DNA from: a virus
Virus record (IMG/VR): IMGVR_UViG_3300000553_000261
Coordinates: 2,222 to 27,840 of that record
DNA length: 25,619 nucleotides
Reading direction: 5' to 3' (one strand)
Position numbers and translations under genes: made by a program. The first letter of the stretch is position 1; each line of letters starts with the position of its first letter. A model generated the notes under the pieces. It saw only the letters and a program-made list of their open reading frames with translations. It had not been told where the DNA came from and ran no database searches. Of the stretch, positions 6,722-14,211 are shown in pieces.

Positions 6722-7172
6722 GTCAACCGATATCCACAAAGCAATCGAAGCGCTGAAGGAGGCGACTGCTGCTGCCAGCAACGTGTTGAAGGACTGGGCG
6801 AAGTGGGACGCTGAGCGCGAAGGTTCAGGTCGCCCGACAGGAAAGAACGCTGACGCCTCTGACAAGGCTGCGTATCACGATTCAAGAGCCGATTACCATG
6901 CAAGTGTTGCGCGCGACCTGCAATCCAAAATCGACAATGAGTACAAGACTCAGGGCATGGCTTCGGCACGTTGGGACCCTAAAGTTGGAGACCTCGTTCA
7001 AGCCAGAGATGCGAACCAACTTGCTTCTAGTACGAACCGTGACGTAGCGTTCGATTACAAGTCGAACAATGCTGATGATCGCGCGGACGCCGAAAACAAC
7101 GCAAATAAATATGCAAATAAGTACTCGGCAGCGGCTGACAAAGTTAATGCAAGCATGGGAATCGGCCGATGA
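6714..7172 (+). CDS. Small helical head accessory protein C
   Basis: A 152-residue, mostly helical, charged protein. It starts MTESTDIHKAIEALKE, again resembling the MTES start of gene B. A degenerate tag (KWDAEREGSGRPTGKN) stands where A and B carry GGPGSGP. The rest is rich in alanine, aspartate, asparagine and tyrosine (AAYHDSRADYHASVA; NKYANKYSAAADKV). It is probably a third, more diverged member of the A-B-C series. It overlaps B by eight bases and the protease gene by four, so it is translated with the protease. No catalytic motif is visible. Confidence 0.6.
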   Translation: MTESTDIHKAIEALKEATAAASNVLKDWAKWDAEREGSGRPTGKNADASDKAAYHDSRADYHASVARDLQSKIDNEYKTQGMASARWDPKVGDLVQARDANQLASSTNRDVAFDYKSNNADDRADAENNANKYANKYSAAADKVNASMGIGR

Positions 7173-7678
7173 GCGAACACACCTTCAAAATCACTATCAA
7201 CGTTGAGCCCGATGAAGTAGCCAAGGCAGAAATAATCGATACTAACGCTGTCGCTGGTATGGTTGTTAAATCAGAGGAAGAACAACGGTACACCTTGACA
7301 GTTGCATATCCAGCGAACAAACCGGATGTCGGAGTTGCACAAGATGGGTTCCGTGATTACGCCAGTGCCAACGCAGTAGAAAAAGCGGCTTGGTCATACT
7401 TGCGGAAATCTCCAAACATCGGCTTATGGCATCAAGATGGCACGGACGGAAGCGGAGAGGTTTGTGAATCGTATATCTACCGTGGTCCCGACTGGGAAGT
7501 CGCGGCGGCAGATGGTTCGACTCAGGTCATCAAGGCGGGCGACTGGCTGATGGGTATTATTTGGAGCGAGGCAACTTGGCCATTAGTCAAACAAGGACTA
7601 ATTGGTGGAGTTTCACCGCAAGGACGAGCGAAGCGACGGATGCCCGACAAGGCAGACGTAGCAAATCTAAGGAGTTAG
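7169..7678 (+). CDS. XkdF-type prohead serine protease
   Basis: This 169-residue protein follows the XkdF-type putative phage serine protease pattern: a beta strand TLTVAYPANKPDV, helix SANAVEKAAWSYLRK, GLWHQDG with a candidate catalytic His88, VCESYIYRG, then KAGDWLMGI and LIGGVSPQGRAKR with a candidate nucleophile Ser149. The family normally has a GxSxxG-like element in that last position. It would cleave scaffold and other head proteins during capsid maturation. The upstream tag-bearing proteins and the downstream zinc-ribbon protein are plausible substrates, which is inference. It overlaps gene C by four bases. Confidence 0.8.
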   Translation: MSEHTFKITINVEPDEVAKAEIIDTNAVAGMVVKSEEEQRYTLTVAYPANKPDVGVAQDGFRDYASANAVEKAAWSYLRKSPNIGLWHQDGTDGSGEVCESYIYRGPDWEVAAADGSTQVIKAGDWLMGIIWSEATWPLVKQGLIGGVSPQGRAKRRMPDKADVANLRS

Positions 7679-7682
7679 GCAG

Positions 7683-10382
7683 ATGCCCAAGAACGAAGTC
7701 ACCATCACCGAAATCGAGGAGTTTGAACCTTCACGCGTAGACGGTGTGGGTAAGGGTGCCAACGGCTTCCCCATCCTCATGCTCAAGTCAATCGGTGACG
7801 AAGCGGTAAAAGCCGACGACCGCTCCAATTGCAAAACTTGTGATGGCGACGGGAAGATTCTTAACAACCAACGCAAGTGCCCCGATTGCTTGGGGACGGG
7901 CAAGGCTCCGAAGGTGGGCGAGTCCGCCAAGCAGTTCATTGAAGCAGTCACGAAAGAGGACGGTGTTGCACCTTCTGGAGCACCCTACGAACTCACCGAG
8001 CAGGATTGCCCAACGTGCAATGGCTCGGGAACGATTGCTGACGCCACGCACGATGGCAAAATGTGCCCCGATTGTGGTGGCACAGGGATTGACCAAATGA
8101 TGACCAACCCCAAGGAACTCAACGCAGTTGCCGCCGACCCAGGCCGCATCTCGGTTGGAGACCCCGAGGGACGCGAAACGATGGACAAGCAAAGCGGAAG
8201 CGGTTGCCCAGGTTGTGCGGTAGCGATGGCGAACGGTGACGACAAGTGCCCCGAGTGTGGTGCCAAGGTTGAAAAGGGTCACGACTTTGAGCCGAACGGT
8301 TTCCGTCCCGCTCCATACCAAGCCGATGCAGACGAAACGGTTCAATGCCCCGACTGTCAACTCATGAACGACTTGGACTCCGCATATTGCGACCAGTGCG
8401 GTCACGAATTAGCAGGTGACGATGACGTTACGGTTGACGGCAAGCCAGCCGACCTTGGTGGATTCCGCCCAATGCCCTATCACCCCGACGCCGACGAGAC
8501 CGTTGGTTGCCCCAAGTGTGAACTCATGAACGACCTGGACGCCGCCTACTGTGACCAATGTGGACACCAACTTGCCGGTGACGACAAGGTTGTTGTGGAC
8601 GGACAGCCATTGGTTCAAGATGACGACGACGCAACCAAGGGAAGCGGCGAAACCATTGACGACGTTCTCCGTCACGACAAGGGTCACGACGACTGGCACG
8701 CCATGCACGGTGACCCACCTTGCAAGAGTGAAGCCGACTGCGCCGCCATGCGAGCCAAATACGACGACAGCGACGCAACCAAATCACTCGCTGGTTTCTG
8801 CACCCTCTGCACCAAAAAGAATGTCAGTTGTTCCAACTCGTGCATGAATTGTGGCAAGTCACTGGTCGTGTCGAAGGAAAAGGCAGACCCAAGCGTTGGC
8901 GGTGGAACCGTTCGCTCCAAGATTGCCGACGAGGACTTTGCAGGCAAAAACCGCAGTTTCCCAATCGTTACTCCAGCCGACGTGAGCGATGCCGCTTCTT
9001 CGATGGGACGTGCCGGAGCCGACAACTACGCAACTGATACCATTAAGGCAAATATCATTGCAATCGCACAACGCAAAGGACCGAAGTTCGTGGCCGAGTT
9101 ACCCCAAGCATGGAAAGACGACATGGCTGAAAAGGCTGACGGCTCGTTGAGCGGTGTCAATCCATCTCTCGGAGCAGTTGTTACGCCAATGCCAAATGAT
9201 GACGACACGGTTCTACCTGGTTCACCAAGTTGGGAAGCAGTGGACGCCGCAACCGCAACGCAAGCGGCGCAATCCCTTATGGAAGCAAGTGAGTTGATTC
9301 GTCAATTCGCACAACGTGAATCTATCGAAGTTGCGGCTGGCGAAGGGAACGACCTCTTCGACGAAAAAGCGGCGGAGATGGCACTGATTGGGGTTACAGC
9401 CGCAATCGGAGTTATGGCGCAACTTGCATTCCACGAAGGTCTTGAGGCTCAGAAGAGTCTTGAAGAAGAAGGCACTGTAGAAAAAGCAGGGAAGCGCCTT
9501 TCGGGTAAAGCGGTGGCCGCACTTGCGACCGCACGTGACCACCTAAACATTGTGTTGGGCCAAGACGACCCGGCACTGCAAACCGATGATGACGCCGACG
9601 GAAGTTCCGCCGACGCCAAATACATTCAAAGTGCGAACAAGGCACTGTTATCTAAGGAGTTAGAAGATATGTCAACCGATGAACTTGAAAAAGTTCTCAA
9701 CGCCCGCGATGAGCGGTTAGTTGAGTTGCTGGCTGACGCGATGAAGGGCAAGGTCCTCGACGATCAGACCGCATCCGTTGACAGCGCAAAAACCGTAAAC
9801 AGCAATTCGAAGAAGAAAAACCCTAAGGCCGAAATGACAGACCTTGAGGACGAGGCCGCTCAGGGCGACCACGACTCAGCGAACACTTCGCCAGAGGGTG
9901 CCGCCAAGGCGGACGGTGATGTTTCTTGCAAGGACTGCGGTGCCATGTGCAAAGCAGACGACAAGGAATGCGCCAAGTGTGGGATGGCTATGAAGGCCGA
10001 ACTCACCGAAGAAGAAATCGAAGCCAAGAAAGCACGCAAGGAAGCCAAGAAGGCTCTCAAGGCTGCTCAAAAGGCGGAGAAAGAAGCGGCTGAAAACGCC
10101 GCCGTACAAAAAGCAATCGCAGAGGGCGTGGCAGAGGCCACAACGGCAGTCATCGCCCTACAGGAGCGCTTAAGCACGGTGGAGAAAATGGCGGCACCAA
10201 GCACGATTGTTCGCACACGTCCACAAGACGCGTTGACCAAGAGTGTAGAGCGTGACGAACTTGAGATGCGCCTCGCGCACCTTGAGCGTGTTGCGCGCGA
10301 AACACCAGACCAAGACATTCGCAAGGCAAGCCGTGAGGAATCGAAGGAAATTCGTGACCGCATTGCTGGCCTAAGCGCTTAA
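7683..10382 (+). CDS. Large multi-zinc-ribbon head protein, scaffold-like C-terminus
   Basis: The protein has 899 residues. The start (FEPSRVDGVGKGANGFP) resembles the opening of proteins encoded next to phage proteases. Seven paired CxxC modules follow: about residues 50-69, 109-131, 175-192, 222-239, 276-293, 373-390 and 749-768. The first two are DnaJ-like (CxxCxGxG); the fourth and fifth are a tandem repeat. HDDWHAMHGDPPCKSEADC lies at 336-353, and at about 413-470 there is a DUF6582-like block (IADEDFAGKNRSFPI). After the last ribbon a long alanine/lysine/glutamate coiled coil runs to the end. Position between protease and capsid gene is where a scaffold is expected, and the coiled-coil end fits that. 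The role of so many zinc ribbons is unknown to me. Confidence 0.65.
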   Translation: MPKNEVTITEIEEFEPSRVDGVGKGANGFPILMLKSIGDEAVKADDRSNCKTCDGDGKILNNQRKCPDCLGTGKAPKVGESAKQFIEAVTKEDGVAPSGAPYELTEQDCPTCNGSGTIADATHDGKMCPDCGGTGIDQMMTNPKELNAVAADPGRISVGDPEGRETMDKQSGSGCPGCAVAMANGDDKCPECGAKVEKGHDFEPNGFRPAPYQADADETVQCPDCQLMNDLDSAYCDQCGHELAGDDDVTVDGKPADLGGFRPMPYHPDADETVGCPKCELMNDLDAAYCDQCGHQLAGDDKVVVDGQPLVQDDDDATKGSGETIDDVLRHDKGHDDWHAMHGDPPCKSEADCAAMRAKYDDSDATKSLAGFCTLCTKKNVSCSNSCMNCGKSLVVSKEKADPSVGGGTVRSKIADEDFAGKNRSFPIVTPADVSDAASSMGRAGADNYATDTIKANIIAIAQRKGPKFVAELPQAWKDDMAEKADGSLSGVNPSLGAVVTPMPNDDDTVLPGSPSWEAVDAATATQAAQSLMEASELIRQFAQRESIEVAAGEGNDLFDEKAAEMALIGVTAAIGVMAQLAFHEGLEAQKSLEEEGTVEKAGKRLSGKAVAALATARDHLNIVLGQDDPALQTDDDADGSSADAKYIQSANKALLSKELEDMSTDELEKVLNARDERLVELLADAMKGKVLDDQTASVDSAKTVNSNSKKKNPKAEMTDLEDEAAQGDHDSANTSPEGAAKADGDVSCKDCGAMCKADDKECAKCGMAMKAELTEEEIEAKKARKEAKKALKAAQKAEKEAAENAAVQKAIAEGVAEATTAVIALQERLSTVEKMAAPSTIVRTRPQDALTKSVERDELEMRLAHLERVARETPDQDIRKASREESKEIRDRIAGLSA
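8298..8609 (+). repeat. Tandem zinc-ribbon repeat inside the 899-residue protein
   Basis: Two ~54-residue units begin at 8298 and 8460 (162-base spacing). Each runs GFRPxPY, DADETV, CPxC, LMNDLD, YCDQCGH, LAGDD and VDGxP. Protein identity is high, while third codon positions differ often, so the duplication is not very recent. Confidence 0.8.
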
Positions 10383-10404
10383 CGAGAATAGGTAGGAATC
10401 TATT

Positions 10405-12183
10405 ATGGGATTACCAGTCCCCTCAGCGCGCGAACTTATTGACGGTGCTAACTCCGCAGAGGATTTAGCCACTCGTGGAAGCATGACCCGTGCCGCTAAG
10501 TCGGCTCGCGAAGTTTCAGACGAGTACAACGAGTTCACGCAAGAAATGACCAAGGCGGTTGTGTCCGGTCTTAATGGTGCTACCACGTGGGATTCACAGT
10601 CCGACGTGAAGGCATTCATTGGAACCGCACAAGTCGCTCCAATTAAGCACGATGTCACTCGTTCGGGTCAAGTTGCCAAGGCAATCACCGACTACGAAAT
10701 GGCTAAGAGCACCGAAGGTTCAGCGCAAGCGTGGGACCGCCTCTCAAAGGAATGGACACTCTCGACCCCAATTAGCACGGGTCTTGTTCCATTCGACCTT
10801 GAGGCTCCTGCAAAACTGCTGACCCCGCGCCCAACCCCAATCCGTAACAGCATTCCGCGTGTTAAGGGACAGGGTGGAGCACGTAGGTTCAAGGTAATTA
10901 GTGGCTTCACTGGCACCGGCACCGGAGGCGTTACGACGACTCAGCCCGGTATCACGGAAAGCACCACGAACGCCGGACCTGGCGGTCTCTCGTACATCCG
11001 TGGACCATACATCAACTACGCCGGTTACGACGTTACGTTGAACTATGTAACCACTTCACTGAGCGACTCAGTGTCCTGGCAGGCGGAATACCAGGGACAG
11101 GGCTTCGAGGACATTCGTTCCTTGAGCAACACTGCTCTCCTGTATTCGACCATGCTCCTCGACGAGCGTTTGATGATTTACGGACGTGGCACCACGGGTA
11201 ACGGTTATGCCGGTGCCCTTGGAACCCCCGCAAGCGTGACGCTTGCCGCCGTGAGCGCTTCGGTTGCTCCTGGTGGGAAGTCAACACTCGGTTCAACAAC
11301 CTCCTGGGTTGTCGTTGCCGCTGACGCTGGTGACTTGCTCGGTACGACCGGAACAACGATGCACGAAGGTCCTTCGACCGCCGCCGCTTCTGTTGCTACG
11401 TCGGCTGGACAGGCCATTCAGGTAACCGTCGGTTCAGACGTTGCCGGTGCTCTCGGATACAACTTCTACGTTGCTTCCGTTGTCGGTGGACCGTTCTACT
11501 ACGCGGGACGCACGGGTTACAACGTTGGATACATCACCTCACAACCCACAAGCGGTCCTGTGACCACTTCGGGTGCTGGTGACGCTTCTGCCGTTGCTAC
11601 CAACTACGACGGTCTCTTGACGAACACTGCGGCTTCGGGTGGTTACACCACTCGCTTGAACGCTCCGTTCTCAACGACCGCTCCTGGTGCTGAATTCCAA
11701 GTTGCATTCGGTAGCCTGTACGAATCAGTCAAGGGTGACCCGGAGGAAATCTGGTTGAACGGTTTTGACCGTCTCCAACTTTCTAACGCCATCGTTAACA
11801 ACGCCGCTAACTCGGCCTACCGTGTGTTCATTCCGAACGACGCTGTTGGTGGAGTTAAGGCTGGAACCGTTGTGCAGTCACTGTTGAACGAAGTTACCGG
11901 AACCGAAATTCCGTTGACCGTTCACCCGTGGTTCCCACAAGGTAACGCACTCATCCGTCAGAAGACCCTTCCGATTCCAGACAGCAATGTCTCGGAGACC
12001 TCGGTCATGGTTCTTCCTCAGGACTACGTTGCCGTTCAGTGGCCTGTCACGCAGTTCACGTACGACGCTTCCACGTTTGAAATCGGAACGTTCTGTCACT
12101 ACGCACCAACCTGGAATGGCCTTATCCAAGGTATTCAGGGTGTGGGTATCGGCACGACGCCTCCTTCATACGGCGACGCGTAA
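10405..12183 (+). CDS. Major capsid protein with inserted Ig-like domain
   Basis: A 592-residue protein that I take to be the HK97-fold major capsid protein. It follows the protease and the scaffold-like gene, and has a charged helical N-terminus (ARELIDGANSAEDLATR), a block with STPISTGLVPFDLE and PRPTPIRNSIPRV typical of an N-arm/E-loop region, RLMIYGRG, and a C-terminal part with WLNGFDRLQLSNAI and YVAVQWPVTQFTYD. Between about residues 271 and 395 there is a Thr/Ser/Gly/Ala-rich beta segment (from TPASVTLAAVSASV to ITSQPTSGPV) resembling an inserted Ig- or fibronectin-like surface domain. RBS AGGAA precedes the ATG. No other protein in the window fits the capsid role better. Confidence 0.8.
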   Translation: MGLPVPSARELIDGANSAEDLATRGSMTRAAKSAREVSDEYNEFTQEMTKAVVSGLNGATTWDSQSDVKAFIGTAQVAPIKHDVTRSGQVAKAITDYEMAKSTEGSAQAWDRLSKEWTLSTPISTGLVPFDLEAPAKLLTPRPTPIRNSIPRVKGQGGARRFKVISGFTGTGTGGVTTTQPGITESTTNAGPGGLSYIRGPYINYAGYDVTLNYVTTSLSDSVSWQAEYQGQGFEDIRSLSNTALLYSTMLLDERLMIYGRGTTGNGYAGALGTPASVTLAAVSASVAPGGKSTLGSTTSWVVVAADAGDLLGTTGTTMHEGPSTAAASVATSAGQAIQVTVGSDVAGALGYNFYVASVVGGPFYYAGRTGYNVGYITSQPTSGPVTTSGAGDASAVATNYDGLLTNTAASGGYTTRLNAPFSTTAPGAEFQVAFGSLYESVKGDPEEIWLNGFDRLQLSNAIVNNAANSAYRVFIPNDAVGGVKAGTVVQSLLNEVTGTEIPLTVHPWFPQGNALIRQKTLPIPDSNVSETSVMVLPQDYVAVQWPVTQFTYDASTFEIGTFCHYAPTWNGLIQGIQGVGIGTTPPSYGDA

Positions 12184-12196
12184 GCAACACCAAACT

Positions 12197-12210
12197 AAGA
12201 CTTCGGTCTT
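12197..12210 (+). terminator. UUCG tetraloop hairpin after the capsid gene
   Basis: AAGAC (12197-12201), loop TTCG, GTCTT (12206-12210): a perfect five-base-pair stem closed by C-G with the very stable UUCG loop. No T tract follows directly. It could be a weak terminator or a 3'-end stabiliser for the abundant capsid mRNA. Confidence 0.5.
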
Positions 12211-12213
12211 GGC

Positions 12214-12255
12214 TCCCGCAATGGTTTTGTCGAGGTTCGATTCCTCGGGCGGGAA
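12214..12255 (+). other. tRNA-like acceptor/T-arm minihelix
   Basis: A T-arm is visible: CGAGG (12231-12235), loop TTCGATT (12236-12242), CCTCG (12243-12247). The seven bases after it (GGCGGGA, 12248-12254) pair with TCCCGC at 12214-12219 (six pairs, then an A/G mismatch), as an acceptor stem would, and A12255 is in the discriminator position. Only ten bases join the two arms, so D-arm and anticodon arm are missing. CGC, not CCA, follows. It is either a decayed tRNA remnant or a functional minihelix. The rest of the 12184-12324 gap shows only a ribosome-binding site at 12316. Confidence 0.5.
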
Positions 12256-12324
12256 CGCAACAAATTACAAATGCAACGCAGGTGACTAGCGATTAGCATT
12301 GGCAAGTATTATTTAGGAGTAACG

Positions 12325-12645
12325 ATGGCAAACTACAACGGTGGACGAGTTCTTACCGAAACATTGACCGCAGGCTCTGCCGACCTTTGCCTCATGAGCG
12401 CACCTGGGGAAGCCGTCATTGTCACCAACATCACGGGGTCCGCTCCCATCTATTTCACGGTTGACAGGCCGGGTGGACCTTGCCCCGTGCCAACGGTCAA
12501 TGGTCAAAACTGCTTTGCCGTTGCTAACGCAGGAACTCGCGTGTCAGTACGACATGACGGAATGTACGGAAGTATCGTTCAGTTGATTTCTGCCGCATCG
12601 GTCCAATACACGATTGAAGTCGGCAGTCGCCAAGTCAACGTTTAG
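12325..12645 (+). CDS. Small beta-rich virion protein
   Basis: A 106-residue protein preceded by TTAGGAGTAACG, a good ribosome-binding site. It appears almost entirely beta-stranded (VLTETLTAGSADLCL, EAVIVTNITGSAPIYFTVD, FAVANAGTRVSVR, SVQYTIEVGSRQVNV). Size, fold type and position directly after the capsid gene suggest a head decoration or stabilising protein, but I cannot assign a family. Another small virion protein is equally possible. There is no signal peptide or membrane segment. Confidence 0.6.
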   Translation: MANYNGGRVLTETLTAGSADLCLMSAPGEAVIVTNITGSAPIYFTVDRPGGPCPVPTVNGQNCFAVANAGTRVSVRHDGMYGSIVQLISAASVQYTIEVGSRQVNV

Positions 12646-12658
12646 TAAGGAGAGAACA

Positions 12659-12928
12659 ATGGCAACAAAGATGTTCTTTAGTTCACAAAATTGCAAGGGC
12701 GTTACCTCTGGAGCAACTGGTCGCTCCTATGACACCGATAGCAAAGGCTTTATTCACGTTGAGGACAAACGCGATATCAAGTCATTGGCCGAAGGTGGAT
12801 ACGTTGTTGCTGGCACTCACCTTGCCAAGATTCGTTCTTTTTACCGTTGCGAGCCTTGCGGCTGGGAAACCCCGCTTAACCATTGCTCAAAGTGCGACAG
12901 CAACGACTTGGTAAAGGTGCAGAAGTAA
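12659..12928 (+). CDS. Small zinc-ribbon protein
   Basis: I start at ATG 12659, seven bases after AAGGAG, rather than at the in-frame TTG 12614 inside the preceding gene. That gives 89 residues. The N-terminal two thirds is a small alpha/beta region (GRSYDTDSKGFIHVEDKRD; SLAEGGYV), resembling small phage proteins made near the capsid gene. The C-terminus is a zinc ribbon: YRCEPCGWETPLNHCSKC, four cysteines in two CxxC pairs. It echoes the ribbons of the 899-residue head protein. The function is unknown; binding to nucleic acid or another virion protein is a guess. Confidence 0.65.
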   Translation: MATKMFFSSQNCKGVTSGATGRSYDTDSKGFIHVEDKRDIKSLAEGGYVVAGTHLAKIRSFYRCEPCGWETPLNHCSKCDSNDLVKVQK

Positions 12929-12937
12929 GGACAACAA

Positions 12938-13384
12938 GTGTCGGTTGAACCGAGTCACGGCTACACGTCAACCGGAAAACCCGTACACGCCGAGGTGCAC
13001 GACCACCTTCCCGAAGTTACCCGTTACCAGCGATTCAACAAACGACTAGCAACAGCGCTAACAAAACACGTCGGAACGATGACTTGTTTTTGGATATTCT
13101 GCGGATTGTCCATGCTGAGCCTGCCTGCAACATTGGTCCTGTCGAACGTCATTCCTGCCAACTGGATTCCCCCATTCTTTCGGACATTCGGATTTTCCCT
13201 GCTGATCGCTTGGATGTGTCAAAACTTTATTCAGTTGGTTCTCTTACCCGCACTAATGGTTGGGCAGAACTTACAGAATCAGGCTTCGGATGCTCGGTCT
13301 ACAAAAACCTTTGAGGACGTTCAGGAATTGAAACACGCAATCCAAAAAATCATCACCATGTTGGAGGACAAGACCAATGAGTAA
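12938..13384 (+). CDS. Two-pass membrane protein, DUF1003-related
   Basis: A GTG start at 12938, preceded by AAGG, gives 148 residues. A cytoplasmic-looking N-terminus is followed by YQRFNKRLATALTKHVGTM, a first membrane segment (about residues 48-70) and a second (about 80-105), then MVGQNLQNQASDARSTKTFED and a helical tail. The MVGQN..ASDAR segment matches a bacterial and phage membrane family that I associate with DUF1003-type proteins. The next gene is a clearer DUF1003 member, so the two may form a heteromer. Role unknown: envelope association or superinfection effects are possible. Confidence 0.6.
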   Translation: MSVEPSHGYTSTGKPVHAEVHDHLPEVTRYQRFNKRLATALTKHVGTMTCFWIFCGLSMLSLPATLVLSNVIPANWIPPFFRTFGFSLLIAWMCQNFIQLVLLPALMVGQNLQNQASDARSTKTFEDVQELKHAIQKIITMLEDKTNE

Positions 13385-13838
13385 CTGGCATCGGCATCCC
13401 GGAGTGGCAAGTGGAGATGAACTGACGCTCGGCGAACGGGCGGCAGATCGGATGAGGAACGCAATGGGCTCGTGGCCGTTTGTGTTCGTGTTCCTCGGAA
13501 TCATGCTCATTTGGGCAACGACCAATACGATTGTGTTGGGGAAAGTTGTCCGTCACCAATCCTTCGACCCATTTCCGTATGTGTTCCTGAATCTTTTTCT
13601 GTCAATGCTTGCTGGACTACAGGGAGCCATCCTTCTCATTGCCGCAAAGCGAGCCGATTCGATAGCATCTCAACAGGCAATTCATCATCTGGACGTGAGC
13701 GAGTCGCTGGTTAGGATGATGGAGCAAAACACGTCATTGACAAACGAGGTAAAAAGGGATACCGACCTGCTTCAGGAAATACACAAGCACGTCACCGCAC
13801 TATCGCCCAACTCAGGAGATTTCGAACCAAATGTTTAG
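13377..13838 (+). CDS. DUF1003 family membrane protein
   Basis: A 153-residue protein with DUF1003 hallmarks: ADRMRNAMGSWPFVFVF leading into a first membrane segment, W and N in WATTN, the FDPFPYVFLNLFLSMLAG block leading into the second, and AKRADSIASQQAIHHLD. A helical tail follows (SLVRMMEQNTSLTNEVKRD). In the family the loop usually reads FDPYPFILLNL and the segment after the second helix reads SQNRQ; here it is AAKRAD, a divergence. Eight-base overlap with the previous membrane gene implies coupled translation. DUF1003 has no established biochemical role that I know of, so none is claimed. Confidence 0.75.
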   Translation: MSNWHRHPGVASGDELTLGERAADRMRNAMGSWPFVFVFLGIMLIWATTNTIVLGKVVRHQSFDPFPYVFLNLFLSMLAGLQGAILLIAAKRADSIASQQAIHHLDVSESLVRMMEQNTSLTNEVKRDTDLLQEIHKHVTALSPNSGDFEPNV

Positions 13839-14211
13839 CCTCGTACTCATTGCCGTACTGTCCATGATTGTCAAAGACTTGGTGAGTGTATTTTCAGTCG
13901 TTGCCCAGGCACGAGGAAATGAACGCCTTGCTGGCGCACTCAACCCATTCGGAACTGTTGCCAGCATCATGTTCTATTCGGTTGGAACGCTGGGCCTTGT
14001 TCACGGACACGGCATCGCCGGATATCTGTGCCTCATCCCCGTGCTCATCGTTGACTACGTTGACGGAAGGTTATTTACGGCAGTCAGTCGCTCGATTCAA
14101 AGCGATGAGACCTCCGAGAGCGCTGGAGTCGGAGTAATCCTAAAGGGCTTTGGAGTTGTCGGAAAAGATTGGTTCCAATCGGCAACTGGGTGGTTGCGCC
14201 ATGACCGATAA
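13831..14211 (+). CDS. Small multi-pass membrane protein
   Basis: This 126-residue protein has an N-terminal hydrophobic helix (FSLVLIAVLSMIVKDLVSVFSVV) and two more hydrophobic segments (about 40-60 and 62-78: IMFYSVGTLGLVHGHG and AGYLCLIPVLIVDYV). A soluble C-terminus with WFQSATGWLRHDR follows. I do not recognise the family. Number of passes and size would suit a holin, but it is far from the endolysin gene at 18009 and is instead coupled to the two DUF1003-type genes, so a shared membrane function with them is equally likely. Confidence 0.55.
   Translation: MFSLVLIAVLSMIVKDLVSVFSVVAQARGNERLAGALNPFGTVASIMFYSVGTLGLVHGHGIAGYLCLIPVLIVDYVDGRLFTAVSRSIQSDETSESAGVGVILKGFGVVGKDWFQSATGWLRHDR

Noticed and set aside
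12182-12255. Complete tRNA gene ending with the T-arm
   Set aside because: The only 5' partner for the acceptor strand is at 12214, so no room remains for D and anticodon arms; CCA is also absent.
12281-12312. Promoter before the small protein at 12325 (TATTAT near 12307)
   Set aside because: The best -35-like match is poor and 18-19 bases away; too weak to annotate.
12184-12324. Integration (att) site and lysogeny module
   Set aside because: The tRNA-like 3' half could be an att remnant, but no integrase, excisionase or repressor gene is present in the window, so I do not claim one.
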